A stretch of 64,000 bases of DNA from JBCBSP01 sp964550935 (GTDB taxonomy: Bacteria; Pseudomonadota; Alphaproteobacteria; Caulobacterales; Maricaulaceae). A program made the translations under genes and the position numbers. Positions 41,908 through 50,757 of the stretch are shown piece after piece. The notes below the pieces were generated by a model, which saw nothing but the letters and a program-made list of their open reading frames with translations, had not been told where the DNA came from and ran no database searches. The DNA is taken from the NCBI GenBank assembly GCA_964550935.1, contig CAZKBB010000001.1, positions 1 through 64,000 on the forward strand, written 5' to 3'. How positions within the stretch are numbered: position 1 is the stretch's first letter; each line of letters opens with the position of its first letter.

Positions 41908-42360
41908 ATGGAACGCTGGCTCTCATACGAAACCTTCGAACGCGGCGTCGCGCTGCTGCTCACGATCGGTGTGACGGTGATCATCGCGCTGTCGCTCCTG
42001 CACCTCGGCTTCGGCCTCTGGGGCACGATCTGGGACTATTCCCCGGATATCGACTATCGCGTCTTCCAAGGGCTGTTCGACCGGGTGCTCGCCACGCTCA
42101 TCGCGCTGGAGCTCGCCCACTCGGTGCGCCAGATGGCCCAAGGCAAGCACGGCCTCGCCCAGGTGCGCACGGTCGTGCTGATCGGCATCCTGGCGGTGGT
42201 GCGCAAGCTCATCCTCCTCGAGATCGAGACAACCTCGGGGATGTTCCTCCTCGGTCTAGGCGGCGCGATCCTGGCGCTCGGCGCGGTCTACGCGCTGGTG
42301 CTCTGGGCGGAGTCGGGGACGCGGCGCGATCCGCCGGCTTCACCCGGCGCGCCAGACTAG
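41908..42360 (+). CDS. PsiE-like membrane protein
   Basis: The 150-residue protein has four predicted helices (VALLLTIGVTVIIALSLLHL, LIALELAHSVRQMAQGKHG, VVLIGILAVVRKLILLEIE, LLGLGGAILALGAVYALVL). The ALELxHS and ILAVVRKLIL patterns fit the phosphate-starvation-inducible PsiE family. Function is unknown. ATG 41908 is preferred to a TTG two codons earlier. Confidence 0.72.
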   Translation: MERWLSYETFERGVALLLTIGVTVIIALSLLHLGFGLWGTIWDYSPDIDYRVFQGLFDRVLATLIALELAHSVRQMAQGKHGLAQVRTVVLIGILAVVRKLILLEIETTSGMFLLGLGGAILALGAVYALVLWAESGTRRDPPASPGAPD

Positions 42361-42462
42361 AGCGCCATTCGACCTGACGGGATCAGGTTGGGCGCTCTAA
42401 ACTCTGGATTTTACGCGCAATTAATCCGAAAACCGGTTCCCACTTTTCGGATTGCGCTCTTA
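42359..42462. repeat. Alphaproteobacterial dispersed intergenic repeat
   Basis: The element has an outer stem AGAGCGCC/GGCGCTCT (42359-42366 with 42391-42398) enclosing ACCTGA/TCAGGT. Then comes a second hairpin AATCCGAAAA/TTTTCGGATT (42423-42432 with 42444-42453) around CCGGTTCCCAC, ending GCGCTCT. This layout, and ACCGGTTCCCACTTTTCGG in particular, is widespread between genes in Rhizobiales and Hyphomonad-type genomes. No second copy was found in this window. Confidence 0.7.
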
Positions 42463-42522
42463 TACGCCGCGCGCGCCTGGCGATTTTGGGTATGATCAAG
42501 GCCGTCCAAAGGAGGCCTGTCC

Positions 42523-43005
42523 ATGATCCTCGCCCTTGTCGCCGCGCTGTCCCTCGCCCAAGCCCCCTCCGGATCGCCCGGGCCTGAACCCGATACGGGT
42601 GAGCGCGCGCGCTTTGAGGCGTGTGTAAGCGAGGCCGGCTCCAACGCGGTTAGGGCGTGCGGAGGCGTGGTGGCCGGGGCGTGCATGGATCAGCCGGGCG
42701 GCGATACGACGGCCGGCATGATCGCCTGCACGAGCCGCGAATTGAGCCTCTGGGACGATCTCCTGAACACCGCTTACGCCGAAATGATGGAGACGCTGGA
42801 CCGGGTCGGTGGGGAGAACCGCCGTTCGGCGTTGCGAGAGGCGCAGCGGGCCTGGATCGCCTATCGCGATGCGGAATGCGACCAACAGGCGCTCCAGTTC
42901 GAAGGCGGTTCGCTCGCCCGCGTCATACACGTGGGCTGCGTCAACCACCTCACCGCCGTGCGCGCGATTGATCTGCGCGGTCAAGGCGGAGAGCCGGATC
43001 TTTAG
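42523..43005 (+). CDS. Exported LprI/DUF1311-family protein
   Basis: The 160-residue protein has a short signal peptide (MILALVAALSLAQA), then cysteine-containing helical repeats with TSRELSLWDDLLNTAYAEMM and REAQRAWIAYRDAECD, which mark the LprI/DUF1311 domain. Some members inhibit lysozyme; whether this one does is unknown. AAAGGAGG precedes the ATG. It converges on the patatin gene, and the two stop codons overlap by 4 bp. Confidence 0.85.
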   Translation: MILALVAALSLAQAPSGSPGPEPDTGERARFEACVSEAGSNAVRACGGVVAGACMDQPGGDTTAGMIACTSRELSLWDDLLNTAYAEMMETLDRVGGENRRSALREAQRAWIAYRDAECDQQALQFEGGSLARVIHVGCVNHLTAVRAIDLRGQGGEPDL

Positions 43006-44732
43006 GCGACGCCTAATTTCTGCAGGCTCGCCGCCGGGGCGTTCTCCAGGGCTTCGCTGGCGGCGCGGTAGCCGGCTTCGACGGCTTCGTCGAAGCGCGT
43101 CCAGTTGCGCAGGTCCAGGTCGAGCTCGGGCAGGATCAGAAGGTCGATCGCGTCGTGGGTGGTCTTGTGGCTCGTCAAGGAGCCGACGGTGGCCGCACGC
43201 ATCAGGAGCGAGGCGATCGGCGGGGGATCTTTCAGGCCGTGCTTCATCACCCAGGCTGGAAAGCTTGGCGGATCGATGAAGTCGGCCGGGTTGATGGCGC
43301 GCGCGCGGGTCACGTCGCAGCCGAAATTGAACCCGCGATGGGCCGCGCGCAGCTCGGGGGCGGGGAAGTTGTTGAACACCGCCCCGTCCACCAGCACGTC
43401 CTCGCCGTCCACCACGGGAGGCAAAAGCCCTGGGATCGCGATCGAGGCGCGCAGCGCATCGCGCAGACGCCCGGTGCGGTGAATGCGAACCGATCCGTCC
43501 CTGAGGTTCGAGGAGACGCAGAAGAAGGGCCGGGGCAGGGCGTCGATCTCCACGTCGCCGAAGTGGGTCTCCAGACGCTTGTCGACCTTGCGGCCGGACG
43601 TCATCGCGACCACCGGCAGCACCCAGTCGTCCAGCGGGCTGGAGCTGACGAAGGCGTCGCGCATGCGCGTTTCCAGCTCCTCACCGCCCCAGCCGAGCGC
43701 CAGCCCGGCGGCGATGATCGCGCCCATCGAGGCGCCGGCGTGGAAGTCGAACTCCACCCCGGCTTTCTTCAGCGCCTTCACCGCGCCCACATGGGCGTAG
43801 GCGCGCGCGCCGCCGCCTGAAAGCACCAGCCCTGTGGAGCGCCCCGCCGCCACGCGGGCGAGCGCGTCGACGTCGTCGTCGCAGCCTTGTCTGAGGTGAA
43901 AGCAGCGCGCTGCGTCTGCCGCCTCGACCCACTCGGACGGCTTCGCGCCGGAGCGGTCCGCGCCGTGATGGATCAGAACGACGTCGATCAGTTTCAGCCG
44001 CGCCGCCGGCGAGGGGTCGTCGGGCATCAAGGGCCGCGAGGGTTTCGCGTCGCCGCGCGCAAACAGCCAAATCCGGTCCGCGCGCCCCATGGCGCGCCGC
44101 GCCCAGAGCGGATCGGCGAGACTGGCGCATAAAAGCACCAAGTCGGCGCTGTCCTCGACCTTGTCGAGCTTCGGCCCCGCCCAGCCGGCGGCCTCCGCCT
44201 CAAGGATCTCTACGGTCAGGCCCAGCCGGCCGAGCGCGGCCTTGAGCGCCTTGGCGCGCAGGGCGAGATCGATGGTCGGGGATGTCGCCACGAGCGCGAA
44301 GACGCGCGGCTCGGCGCGCGCGCGCAGATCCCCGCCGCGCAGGCGGTAGAGCATCATGCGCGCCAGCTCGCGCATGAGCGAGGCGTGCTTGCGGGTCAGC
44401 TTGTCGAAGGTGCGCTTGGGCAGGCGGACGAGCTCTGAGTCCCGCATCGCGTAGACGCTTGCGGAGTGCGGGCGATCCTCGACCAGCGCCATCTCGCCGA
44501 TCGGTTCGCCCGCGCGGATATGGCCGACCAGCTCCGGGCGTCCGTCGGCGCCGGTCCTGAAGGCCGCGAGCGCGCCGGAGCGTACGAGGTAGAACGCGTC
44601 GGCCGGTTCTCCCGCCTCGAACAGCGTAGTCCCGGCGGGCACGCAGAACCACTCCACCTCCGCCTCGACCGCGCGAAGCGCGGACTTCTCGAGGTGTTTC
44701 AGGAAGGGCAGGAAGCCGAGATTGAGCGCCAT
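43002..44732 (-). CDS. cNMP-binding patatin-like phospholipase (NTE/RssA type)
   Basis: The 576-residue protein has an N-terminal cyclic-nucleotide-binding domain (about 1-125, GEPIGEMALVEDRPHSASVY). A middle Rossmann-like region spans about 140-290. The patatin domain (298-500) has oxyanion loop GGGAR (306-310), nucleophile Ser335 in GASMG and Asp449 in DGA. Catalytic residues are complete. It resembles neuropathy-target-esterase-type lysophospholipases. ATG 44732 is chosen because translation from further upstream gives a low-complexity Arg/Ser stretch. Confidence 0.9.
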   Translation of the reverse strand: MALNLGFLPFLKHLEKSALRAVEAEVEWFCVPAGTTLFEAGEPADAFYLVRSGALAAFRTGADGRPELVGHIRAGEPIGEMALVEDRPHSASVYAMRDSELVRLPKRTFDKLTRKHASLMRELARMMLYRLRGGDLRARAEPRVFALVATSPTIDLALRAKALKAALGRLGLTVEILEAEAAGWAGPKLDKVEDSADLVLLCASLADPLWARRAMGRADRIWLFARGDAKPSRPLMPDDPSPAARLKLIDVVLIHHGADRSGAKPSEWVEAADAARCFHLRQGCDDDVDALARVAAGRSTGLVLSGGGARAYAHVGAVKALKKAGVEFDFHAGASMGAIIAAGLALGWGGEELETRMRDAFVSSSPLDDWVLPVVAMTSGRKVDKRLETHFGDVEIDALPRPFFCVSSNLRDGSVRIHRTGRLRDALRASIAIPGLLPPVVDGEDVLVDGAVFNNFPAPELRAAHRGFNFGCDVTRARAINPADFIDPPSFPAWVMKHGLKDPPPIASLLMRAATVGSLTSHKTTHDAIDLLILPELDLDLRNWTRFDEAVEAGYRAASEALENAPAASLQKLGVA

Positions 44733-44754
44733 GGCCGTGGTTCGCTTTACTGCT

Positions 44755-45597
44755 TCAGCCCTTCGCACCCATGCGCTTGACCGGCTTGAGCGTCTCGAAC
44801 GCCCCGTCGCGCTTTTCACCCCGCGCGGTGATCGCCTCCATGATGTCGGCGGGGCTCCACAGGCTCGCCTGCAGGGTCATCGCGTGCTCAAGGCTGTCGG
44901 CGACGGAGTGATCGCGCGCATAGAGGAAGGAGCGCTTAATCCCTGAGATCGTCAGGGGCGCCTTCGAGGCGATCTTCGCCGCCACCGCGTCCACACGGGC
45001 GCGCAGCGCCGCCTCGTCCTGAAGCACGGCGTTGACGAGGCCGAGCGCCTCGGCGCGCTTAGGGCTCAAGGTCTCGCCGGTATAGGCCAGCTCGCGCGCG
45101 ACGCCTTCGGGGATCAGCTTGGGCAGGCGTTGCAGCGTCCCCACGTCGGCCATCATGGCGATATTGGTCTCCTCGATGCGCATCCAGGCGTCGGCCGTGG
45201 CGTAGCGCAGATCGCATGCGGTGATCATGTCGACGCCGCCGCCCACGCAAGGGCCCTGCATGGCCGCGATCACCGGGAAGCGCGCCGTCTCGAAAGCGGT
45301 GAACGCCTCCTGCAGGGCGAGCGCGGCGGTCATGAAGGCCTCGCGCGAGGGCGCATCCTCGGTCGACAACGCGCCGGCGTCGGTGAACACCGAGATGTCC
45401 ATGCCCGCGGTGAAGACCGGGCCTTCAGCCTGGAGAATAAGAACCCGCGTCTCGCCGGCGTCCGACAGCGCGCGCACGGCCTCCGGCAGCTCGCGCCAGA
45501 AGGCCGGCGTCATTGTGTTGCGCTTGTCCGGGCGGTTCAGCGTCAGGCGCGCGACCGCGCCGTCTCTGGACAACGCGAAACTGGTGTATTCAGCCAT
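44755..45597 (-). CDS. Delta3,5-delta2,4-dienoyl-CoA isomerase-like crotonase
   Basis: The 280-residue crotonase-fold protein has GPCVGGGVDMITACDLRYAT and RIEETNIAMMADVGTLQRLP. Asp123, Glu143 and Asp151 have the same spacing (20 and 8 residues) as the three acidic catalytic residues of rat ECH1, and ADVGTLQRLPK is a hallmark of that group. It therefore probably isomerises 3,5-dienoyl-CoA during unsaturated fatty-acid oxidation rather than hydrating enoyl-CoA. Start 45597 is ATG; a GTG one codon earlier is also possible. Confidence 0.85.
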   Translation of the reverse strand: MAEYTSFALSRDGAVARLTLNRPDKRNTMTPAFWRELPEAVRALSDAGETRVLILQAEGPVFTAGMDISVFTDAGALSTEDAPSREAFMTAALALQEAFTAFETARFPVIAAMQGPCVGGGVDMITACDLRYATADAWMRIEETNIAMMADVGTLQRLPKLIPEGVARELAYTGETLSPKRAEALGLVNAVLQDEAALRARVDAVAAKIASKAPLTISGIKRSFLYARDHSVADSLEHAMTLQASLWSPADIMEAITARGEKRDGAFETLKPVKRMGAKG

Positions 45598-45743
45598 CAC
45601 AATCCTAAAGCCGGGCCTGACAGGAGTGTGAATCGCGCCGGGGGTGCGTGCAAGCCCGCGAGCGGCCTAGCAAGCCTTTGTGAACACGCGCTCGTGCATT
45701 GCCCTTCGCGCCGGGCGGGCCATGCATCAAATCGGGTGAGCGG

Positions 45744-46532
45744 CTATTGCAGATAGTCCAGCGGGTCGGCCAGCGTGAATTCGTCAGAGTGTCCGAAGAA
45801 ATACTCGAGGAGGTGCTTATGTCCGCTACCGTAAACGACAAGAATTCGGTCGCCCGCCTCGGCGAATTTGGCCGTCTGGGCGAAGATGTGGAGGTTCCTT
45901 CGCCACCATTCGCTCATCTGCTCGGTGGCGTAAGGCGTGTCCAGATCGCCCATCTGTGCAAGCGTCAGATAGTTCGAGTGTAGCGCGTCATAGGCCTTGC
46001 CGTTCAGCACGATCAAACGTTCGCAGAAAGACTGATCCGCCCAGCCTTCCAGGACGGCGTCATAGCGAGCGCCGATCTGACCGTGGTTCTCGACCAGATG
46101 GGTTTGGCCCGCCTCTTCGGCGGCTGCGATCATTCCAGGGAAATCCATGTAGATTTCAAATTGGTGGTCATAGAAATCGGCGGCGTAAAGACGATCATGA
46201 CCCAACTCGGCGGCGAGACGCATGCCGATCTGCTGGCGCTCGTTGGCGCCGAGCGCATGCTCGCCTGCGAGGTAGGCTTGATAATCGGCGTTGAACGCCG
46301 CCTCGTGCTCCGGAAGCAGTTCGACCACAATTTTAGTGGGCTCGAAACGACGCAGCCGTTCCACCACCTCAATGATTTCTGCCTGACGCTGAGGCGCCAG
46401 CGTGTCATCGGGCGTGGCGCTTAAGTGGTAGCTAGCGAGCACCATGACTTCGACGGGCTCCTGCGCGGACTGGGCAAGGGCGGGTGCGCTACTAAAAATG
46501 AGCACGAGGCAAGCAAAGACGCTCTTCAACAT
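45744..46532 (-). CDS. Exported DUF5694 protein
   Basis: The 262-residue protein has a signal peptide (MLKSVFACLVLIFSSAPALAQ). It then has VMVLASYHLS, FEPTKIVVELLPEHEAAFNA, NERQQIGMRLAAELGHDRLY and RILVVYGSGHKHLLEYFF, matching DUF5694, which recalls TraB/ChaN-like haem-binding or metalloprotease folds. Function is unproven. GC content is somewhat below that of neighbouring genes. Confidence 0.75.
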   Translation of the reverse strand: MLKSVFACLVLIFSSAPALAQSAQEPVEVMVLASYHLSATPDDTLAPQRQAEIIEVVERLRRFEPTKIVVELLPEHEAAFNADYQAYLAGEHALGANERQQIGMRLAAELGHDRLYAADFYDHQFEIYMDFPGMIAAAEEAGQTHLVENHGQIGARYDAVLEGWADQSFCERLIVLNGKAYDALHSNYLTLAQMGDLDTPYATEQMSEWWRRNLHIFAQTAKFAEAGDRILVVYGSGHKHLLEYFFGHSDEFTLADPLDYLQ

Positions 46533-46708
46533 GGGTGACAGACCTTTGCCAGGCGCTTCGACGAACCTGAAGCCAGGATGCAGACCGACGGGCCGGCGGA
46601 TGCAGACTAACTGAATTATTTCGCCACGCACTGCTCGCATTGCCCTTCGCGCCGGTTACCGGTTAAGAGCAGCGCCCGATATGTCCTTCTGGAAGCCGGA
46701 AGCCTGCC

Positions 46709-48316
46709 ATGCACCTGCTCACGACCCAGCTCGACCCGGCTTCCGACGCGTTCAAAGCCAACGCCGCCGCCATGGAGGCGCTGGTCGCCGAGCTGAAGGA
46801 GAAGACTGCCGAAGCCGCGCTGGGCGGCAATGAGCGGGCGCGGGAAAAGCACCTGAAACGCGGCAAGCTCCTGCCGCGCGATCGGGTTCAGCGCCTGCTC
46901 GATCCCGGCTCGGCCTTTCTGGAGATCGCGCCGCTGGCCGCGAACGGCATGTATGAGGGCGACGTGCACGGCGCCGGGGTGATCGCCGGGATCGGGCGGG
47001 TCTCTGGGCGCGAATGCGTCATCGTGTGCAACGACGCCACGGTGAAGGGCGGCACCTATTATCCGATGACGGTGAAGAAGCATCTGCGCGCCCAGGAGAT
47101 CGCGCGCGAAAACAAGCTGCCTTGCCTTTACCTGGTCGATTCCGGCGGGGCGAACCTGCCCTACCAGGCCGACGTCTTCCCGGACCGGGACCATTTCGGC
47201 CGCATCTTCTTCAACCAGGCGAGCCTCTCCTCAGAAGGCGTCGCCCAGATCGCCGTGGTCATGGGCTCTTGCACGGCCGGCGGCGCCTACGTTCCGGCCA
47301 TGTCGGACGAGACCGTGATGGTTCGAAAGCAGGGCACGATCTTTCTCGGCGGACCGCCGCTGGTGAAGGCGGCCACAGGCGAAGAGATCTCGGCGGAAGA
47401 CCTCGGCGGCGCGGATGTCCATGCGCGCCGCTCCGGCGTGGTCGATCACTACGCCGCCGACGATGATCACGCGCTGCAGATCGCCCGGCGCATCGTCGCC
47501 TCGCTGAACCGGCCAAAGCGCGCCGATCTGGAGCTTTCCGCGGCGGAGCCGCCCGCAGTCGATCCCGCCACGATCGCCGGCGTGGCGCCCGAAGACGTGC
47601 GCAGCCCCTACGACGTGCGCGAGGTGATCGCGAGGCTCGTCGACGGCTCTCGCTTCGACGAGTTCAAGAAGCTGTTCGGTGAGACGCTGGTGTGCGGCTT
47701 TGCGCGCGTCCACGGCATGCCGGTGGGGATCCTGGCCAATAACGGGGTTCTGTTCTCCGAAAGCGCGCTGAAGGGCGCGCACTTCATCGAGCTGTGCTGC
47801 CAGCGCAAGATCCCGCTTCTCTTCCTGCAGAACATCACCGGCTTCATGGTCGGATCGAAGTACGAGGCCGGCGGCATCGCCAAGGACGGCGCCAAGCTCG
47901 TCACGGCGGTCTCCTGCGCGAAGGTGCCCAAGATCACCGTCGTGATCGGCGGCTCCTACGGGGCGGGCAATTACGGCATGTGCGGGCGGGCCTATCAGCC
48001 GCGCTTCCTGTTCATGTGGCCCAATGCGCGCATCTCCGTGATGGGCGGCGAGCAGGCCGCAAGCGTGCTGGCCACGGTCAAGCGCGACGGCATGGCCGCG
48101 CGCGGCGAGGACTGGCCGGCTGAGGAGGAAGAGGCGTTCAAGGCCCCCATCCGCGAGAAGTACGAGCAGGAAGGTTCGCCCTACTACTCCACCGCCCGGC
48201 TCTGGGACGACGGCGTCATCGCGCCGGAGGACACCCGCGACGTGGTCGGTCTCGCCCTCTCAGCCGCGCTCAACGCCCCGGTTGAGGAGACCAGGTTCGG
48301 CGTGTTTCGGATGTGA
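46709..48316 (+). CDS. mccB: Methylcrotonoyl-CoA carboxylase beta subunit
   Basis: MccB is the carboxyltransferase that converts 3-methylcrotonyl-CoA to 3-methylglutaconyl-CoA in leucine degradation. The 535-residue protein has EKHLKRGKLLPRDRVQRLLD, YLVDSGGANLPYQADVFPDR, VMGSCTAGGAYVPAMSDETV and a second half with FLQNITGFMVGSKYEAGGIA and GGSYGAGNYGMCGRAYQPRF. GANLPxQ and NITGFMVG are the MCC-type signatures and separate it from PccB. Its alpha partner is at 51669. Confidence 0.94.
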   Translation: MHLLTTQLDPASDAFKANAAAMEALVAELKEKTAEAALGGNERAREKHLKRGKLLPRDRVQRLLDPGSAFLEIAPLAANGMYEGDVHGAGVIAGIGRVSGRECVIVCNDATVKGGTYYPMTVKKHLRAQEIARENKLPCLYLVDSGGANLPYQADVFPDRDHFGRIFFNQASLSSEGVAQIAVVMGSCTAGGAYVPAMSDETVMVRKQGTIFLGGPPLVKAATGEEISAEDLGGADVHARRSGVVDHYAADDDHALQIARRIVASLNRPKRADLELSAAEPPAVDPATIAGVAPEDVRSPYDVREVIARLVDGSRFDEFKKLFGETLVCGFARVHGMPVGILANNGVLFSESALKGAHFIELCCQRKIPLLFLQNITGFMVGSKYEAGGIAKDGAKLVTAVSCAKVPKITVVIGGSYGAGNYGMCGRAYQPRFLFMWPNARISVMGGEQAASVLATVKRDGMAARGEDWPAEEEEAFKAPIREKYEQEGSPYYSTARLWDDGVIAPEDTRDVVGLALSAALNAPVEETRFGVFRM

Positions 48317-48608
48317 GCGGAAAGGCTCATCAAAGACCTTTCTGTAAAATGGATCGGCGGAATGCCGATCATTGTCCTTGGAATTCTCTCGATTTCGTTC
48401 ACGTGCTGAACTGAAGCGGGAGGCCTGGTCTACGCAGGAATTTCCGCACTGAATTGGGGTATGAATTTTCACCCGATATGCGTGGAGTAAACAATTATTT
48501 GAGCTTTAATTTAAAAGGCATTCGATTATTTCGAAAGGTGGAAAAGGCTAAAGTGAGTTTCGAAAGATTCATAGCAATCAGCCCTGCTTCAAGGCTATAC
48601 TCCAACCC
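48317..48608. other. AT-richer non-coding stretch
   Basis: About 290 bp with no supported gene and visibly lower GC than the flanks, especially 48460-48600 (runs such as AATTATTTGAGC and TTTAATTTAAAAGG). Together with the broken MNT-HEPN genes that follow, it looks like a scar of imported DNA. I see no repeats or att-like boundaries. Confidence 0.55.
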
Positions 48609-49017
48609 ATGGACTCCGCGATCGAAATCCTGAAGGGCCTCAAGCCGGAACTGCGTGAGCGCTTGGGCGTGACCGGCATCTGCGTATTCGGGTCCCGCGC
48701 GCGCGGCGAGGCGCGGCCCGATAGCGATCTCGACCTCATCGTGGATTTTGAAACGACGCCGACATTGTTCGATATCTCGCGGTGCAACGCGCGCTCGAAG
48801 TCATCGGCGAGGCCGCCGGCAGGGTGCCGGATCCGGTCAGGCGCGATTTGCCGACGATACCGTTTCGCAAAGCCGTCGATATGCGTAACCGGATCATTCA
48901 TGGCTACGGAGCGGTAGACCCGGAGTGGTGGTCGACACGATCAACAAATCGTTGCCTGGGATGATCGCGGCGCTCGAAACCGCGTTGGCGGGCCAACTCC
49001 CCGACGAAACCGCCTGA
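48609..49017 (+). pseudogene. Collapsed MNT-HEPN toxin-antitoxin pair
   Basis: The first part encodes an MNT nucleotidyltransferase start (MDSAIEILKGLKPELRERLG, VFGSRARGEARPDSDLDLIV with the GSRARGE and DxD motifs). After LFDIS the useful frame switches to a HEPN C-terminal half (RALEVIGEAAGRVPDPVRRD, VDMRNRIIHGYGAVDPE with the RxxxxH RNase motif). A further shift near 48927 leads into VVDTINKSLPGMIAALETAL before the stop at 49015. The back half of MNT and front half of HEPN are missing, so this is a deletion fusion plus a frameshift. Confidence 0.8.
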
Positions 49018-49122
49018 GCCCCCGCGACGCTCGACCGCAGCGGCGGGGCCGGCGGTGCGGCGGTATCATGGTGCATTAAGGTCGAGCGCCGCAGCGGCGC
49101 TGACGCATGGAAGGCGCGCCCC

Positions 49123-49701
49123 ATGACCCGCATCTGTCTCATCAACGGCCATCCCGACCCATCGCCGGAGCGCTTCGCCCATGCGCTGTGCGAGGCCTAC
49201 GCCGAGGGCGCTGAGGCCGTCGGCCACATCGTCTCGCGCGTGGAGGCCGGCGCGCTGGATCTCGGCTTTCTCACAAACCAGGCCGAGTTCGAGGCGCCCG
49301 CGCCCCAGGCCGTCGCCCACGTCCAGGCCTCCATCGCGGGCGCCGAGCATGTCGTGTTCGTCTATCCGCTCTGGCTCGGGACCATGCCGGCGAAGATGAA
49401 GGCGTTTCTGGAGCATGTGGGCCGGGGGAATTTCTTTCTGGAGACCGGCGCGCCGGGCGAGTGGCCGGCCCGGAAGATGACCGGCAAGTCCGCGCGCGTG
49501 ATCGTGACCATGGGCATGCCGGGCTTCGCCTACCGGCTCTTCTTTGGCTCCCACTCGCTGAAGGCGCTCCAGGGCGGGGTTCTGAAACTCTCCGGCTTCA
49601 AGCCTGTGCGCGACACGGTTCTGGGGCTCGTGGAGTCCGGACCGGAGCGGCGCGCGAAGATGCTCGCCGACGTGCGCGCGCTTGGCGCGAACGCGAAGTG
49701 A
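49123..49701 (+). CDS. NAD(P)H-dependent quinone oxidoreductase, flavodoxin fold
   Basis: The 192-residue protein begins MTRICLINGHPDPSPERFAH (flavin phosphate loop) and has AEHVVFVYPLWLGTMPAKMK and FLEHVGRGNFFLE, matching the NQO1/KefF-like family. It likely reduces quinones or electrophiles with NAD(P)H. It is intact and GC-rich, unlike the scar just upstream. Confidence 0.87.
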   Translation: MTRICLINGHPDPSPERFAHALCEAYAEGAEAVGHIVSRVEAGALDLGFLTNQAEFEAPAPQAVAHVQASIAGAEHVVFVYPLWLGTMPAKMKAFLEHVGRGNFFLETGAPGEWPARKMTGKSARVIVTMGMPGFAYRLFFGSHSLKALQGGVLKLSGFKPVRDTVLGLVESGPERRAKMLADVRALGANAK

Positions 49702-49768
49702 TCGCGTTCCCACTTGCGTCAGCCGTCCGAGCGCCGTTTCATGGGTGCCTGGCGAGGAGGGGGTCCCC

Positions 49769-50089
49769 ATGGACGTGCTCAATCAGATTCTCGATGTGAT
49801 CCGCGAGGGCTTCTACGAGGTCAACGCGGTGCAGGGCCTGATCATCGCGCTCGTGGCGGTGGTGATGATCCCGGGTTGGAATCGACTGTTCTACTTCGCG
49901 ATCGGCGCGACGATCGTCCACATCCTGGTGGATATCCTGCTGCCCGTGGTGGCGAACGGCGCGGCCTTCCGGCTTCCCCCCTTCGTGGAGGTCTCGTTCT
50001 GGCGCGATGTGGGCGTGTTGTTCATCGGCTACCTGATCGTCATCGCCATCTTGTTGCTTATCAAGAAGATTCTGTTCCGCCGTCGCTAG
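49769..50089 (+). CDS. Small two-to-three-helix membrane protein, first of a paralogous pair
   Basis: The 106-residue protein has hydrophobic helices LIIALVAVVMIPGW, FAIGATIVHILVDILLPVVA and VLFIGYLIVIAILLLIKKIL, and ends in basic FRRR. A GGAGGGGG site precedes the ATG. The centre IVHILVDILLPVV and the basic C-terminus recur in the next gene (IVHVIVDVVLPIV, KSIVFRGD), so they are paralogues. I do not recognise a named family. Confidence 0.7.
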   Translation: MDVLNQILDVIREGFYEVNAVQGLIIALVAVVMIPGWNRLFYFAIGATIVHILVDILLPVVANGAAFRLPPFVEVSFWRDVGVLFIGYLIVIAILLLIKKILFRRR

Positions 50090-50226
50090 ACGCCGCCGCG
50101 TTGCAATCAGGTCGCGCGCGGCGTCCGCCGCCCCGGACAGAGTGCGAATTTTATTGATTTTCGTTAAGAATTTGGCAGGTTTCTTTCCCGGGTGGTCGGC
50201 GCGGCCGCCGAATGAGGGGAAGAGTT

Positions 50227-50607
50227 ATGGAATTCATCGACACCATCTGGAGCTATCTCGCTCCGATCTGGGCCTGGCTCATGGTCGGCGTGGAGGCCTA
50301 CGGTCCGATCGCCGCGGACGGCTCGGTCGACTGGCTGCACCTTGGCGTGCAGCTGGGCGTGATCGCGCTGGTCATGGCGCTTTTGATGCAGGCCTACGGC
50401 GCGATCCTGGTCTTCACCATCGTGGGCGTGATCGTGCATGTGATCGTGGACGTGGTGCTGCCGATCGTGCTCGGCGGGGCGGATTTCGCCATGCCTCCGG
50501 TCACCGACATGGCTTATCTGCGCTATCTCGCCTTCGCGGCGCTGGCCTATCTGGTCGGCGTCACGGTGCTCTACATTCTCAAGAGCATCGTCTTCCGCGG
50601 CGACTGA
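50227..50607 (+). CDS. Small membrane protein, second of the paralogous pair
   Basis: The 126-residue protein has a soluble N-terminal segment with tryptophans (WSYLAPIWAWLMVGVEAYGP), then helices LGVIALVMALLMQAYGAILV, IVGVIVHVIVDVVLPIVLGG and YLAFAALAYLVGVTVLYILK. It shares the HxxVDxxLP centre and basic end with the gene 138 bp upstream. ATG 50227 follows GAGGGGAAGAG. Function unknown. Confidence 0.7.
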   Translation: MEFIDTIWSYLAPIWAWLMVGVEAYGPIAADGSVDWLHLGVQLGVIALVMALLMQAYGAILVFTIVGVIVHVIVDVVLPIVLGGADFAMPPVTDMAYLRYLAFAALAYLVGVTVLYILKSIVFRGD

Positions 50608-50634
50608 TCCGCACTGCGGACGTTAAGCGATACT

Positions 50635-50663
50635 ACGCCCGGCCGGCTCGCCCGGCCGGGCGT
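50635..50663 (+). terminator. Strong hairpin after the membrane-protein pair
   Basis: ACGCCCGGCCGG (50635-50646) pairs perfectly with CCGGCCGGGCGT (50652-50663) around a 5-nt loop, 28 bp after the stop. No T-run follows, so factor-assisted termination or RNA protection is possible. Confidence 0.5.
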
Positions 50664-50757
50664 TACGCCTGAGCGCCTCGACGCGCGCGTCTTGGCCTGA
50701 CGGCCTGGGCGGTCTAAGCATCGCGGGTCCCATGACCGCTGACGCGAAAGGCCCGCC

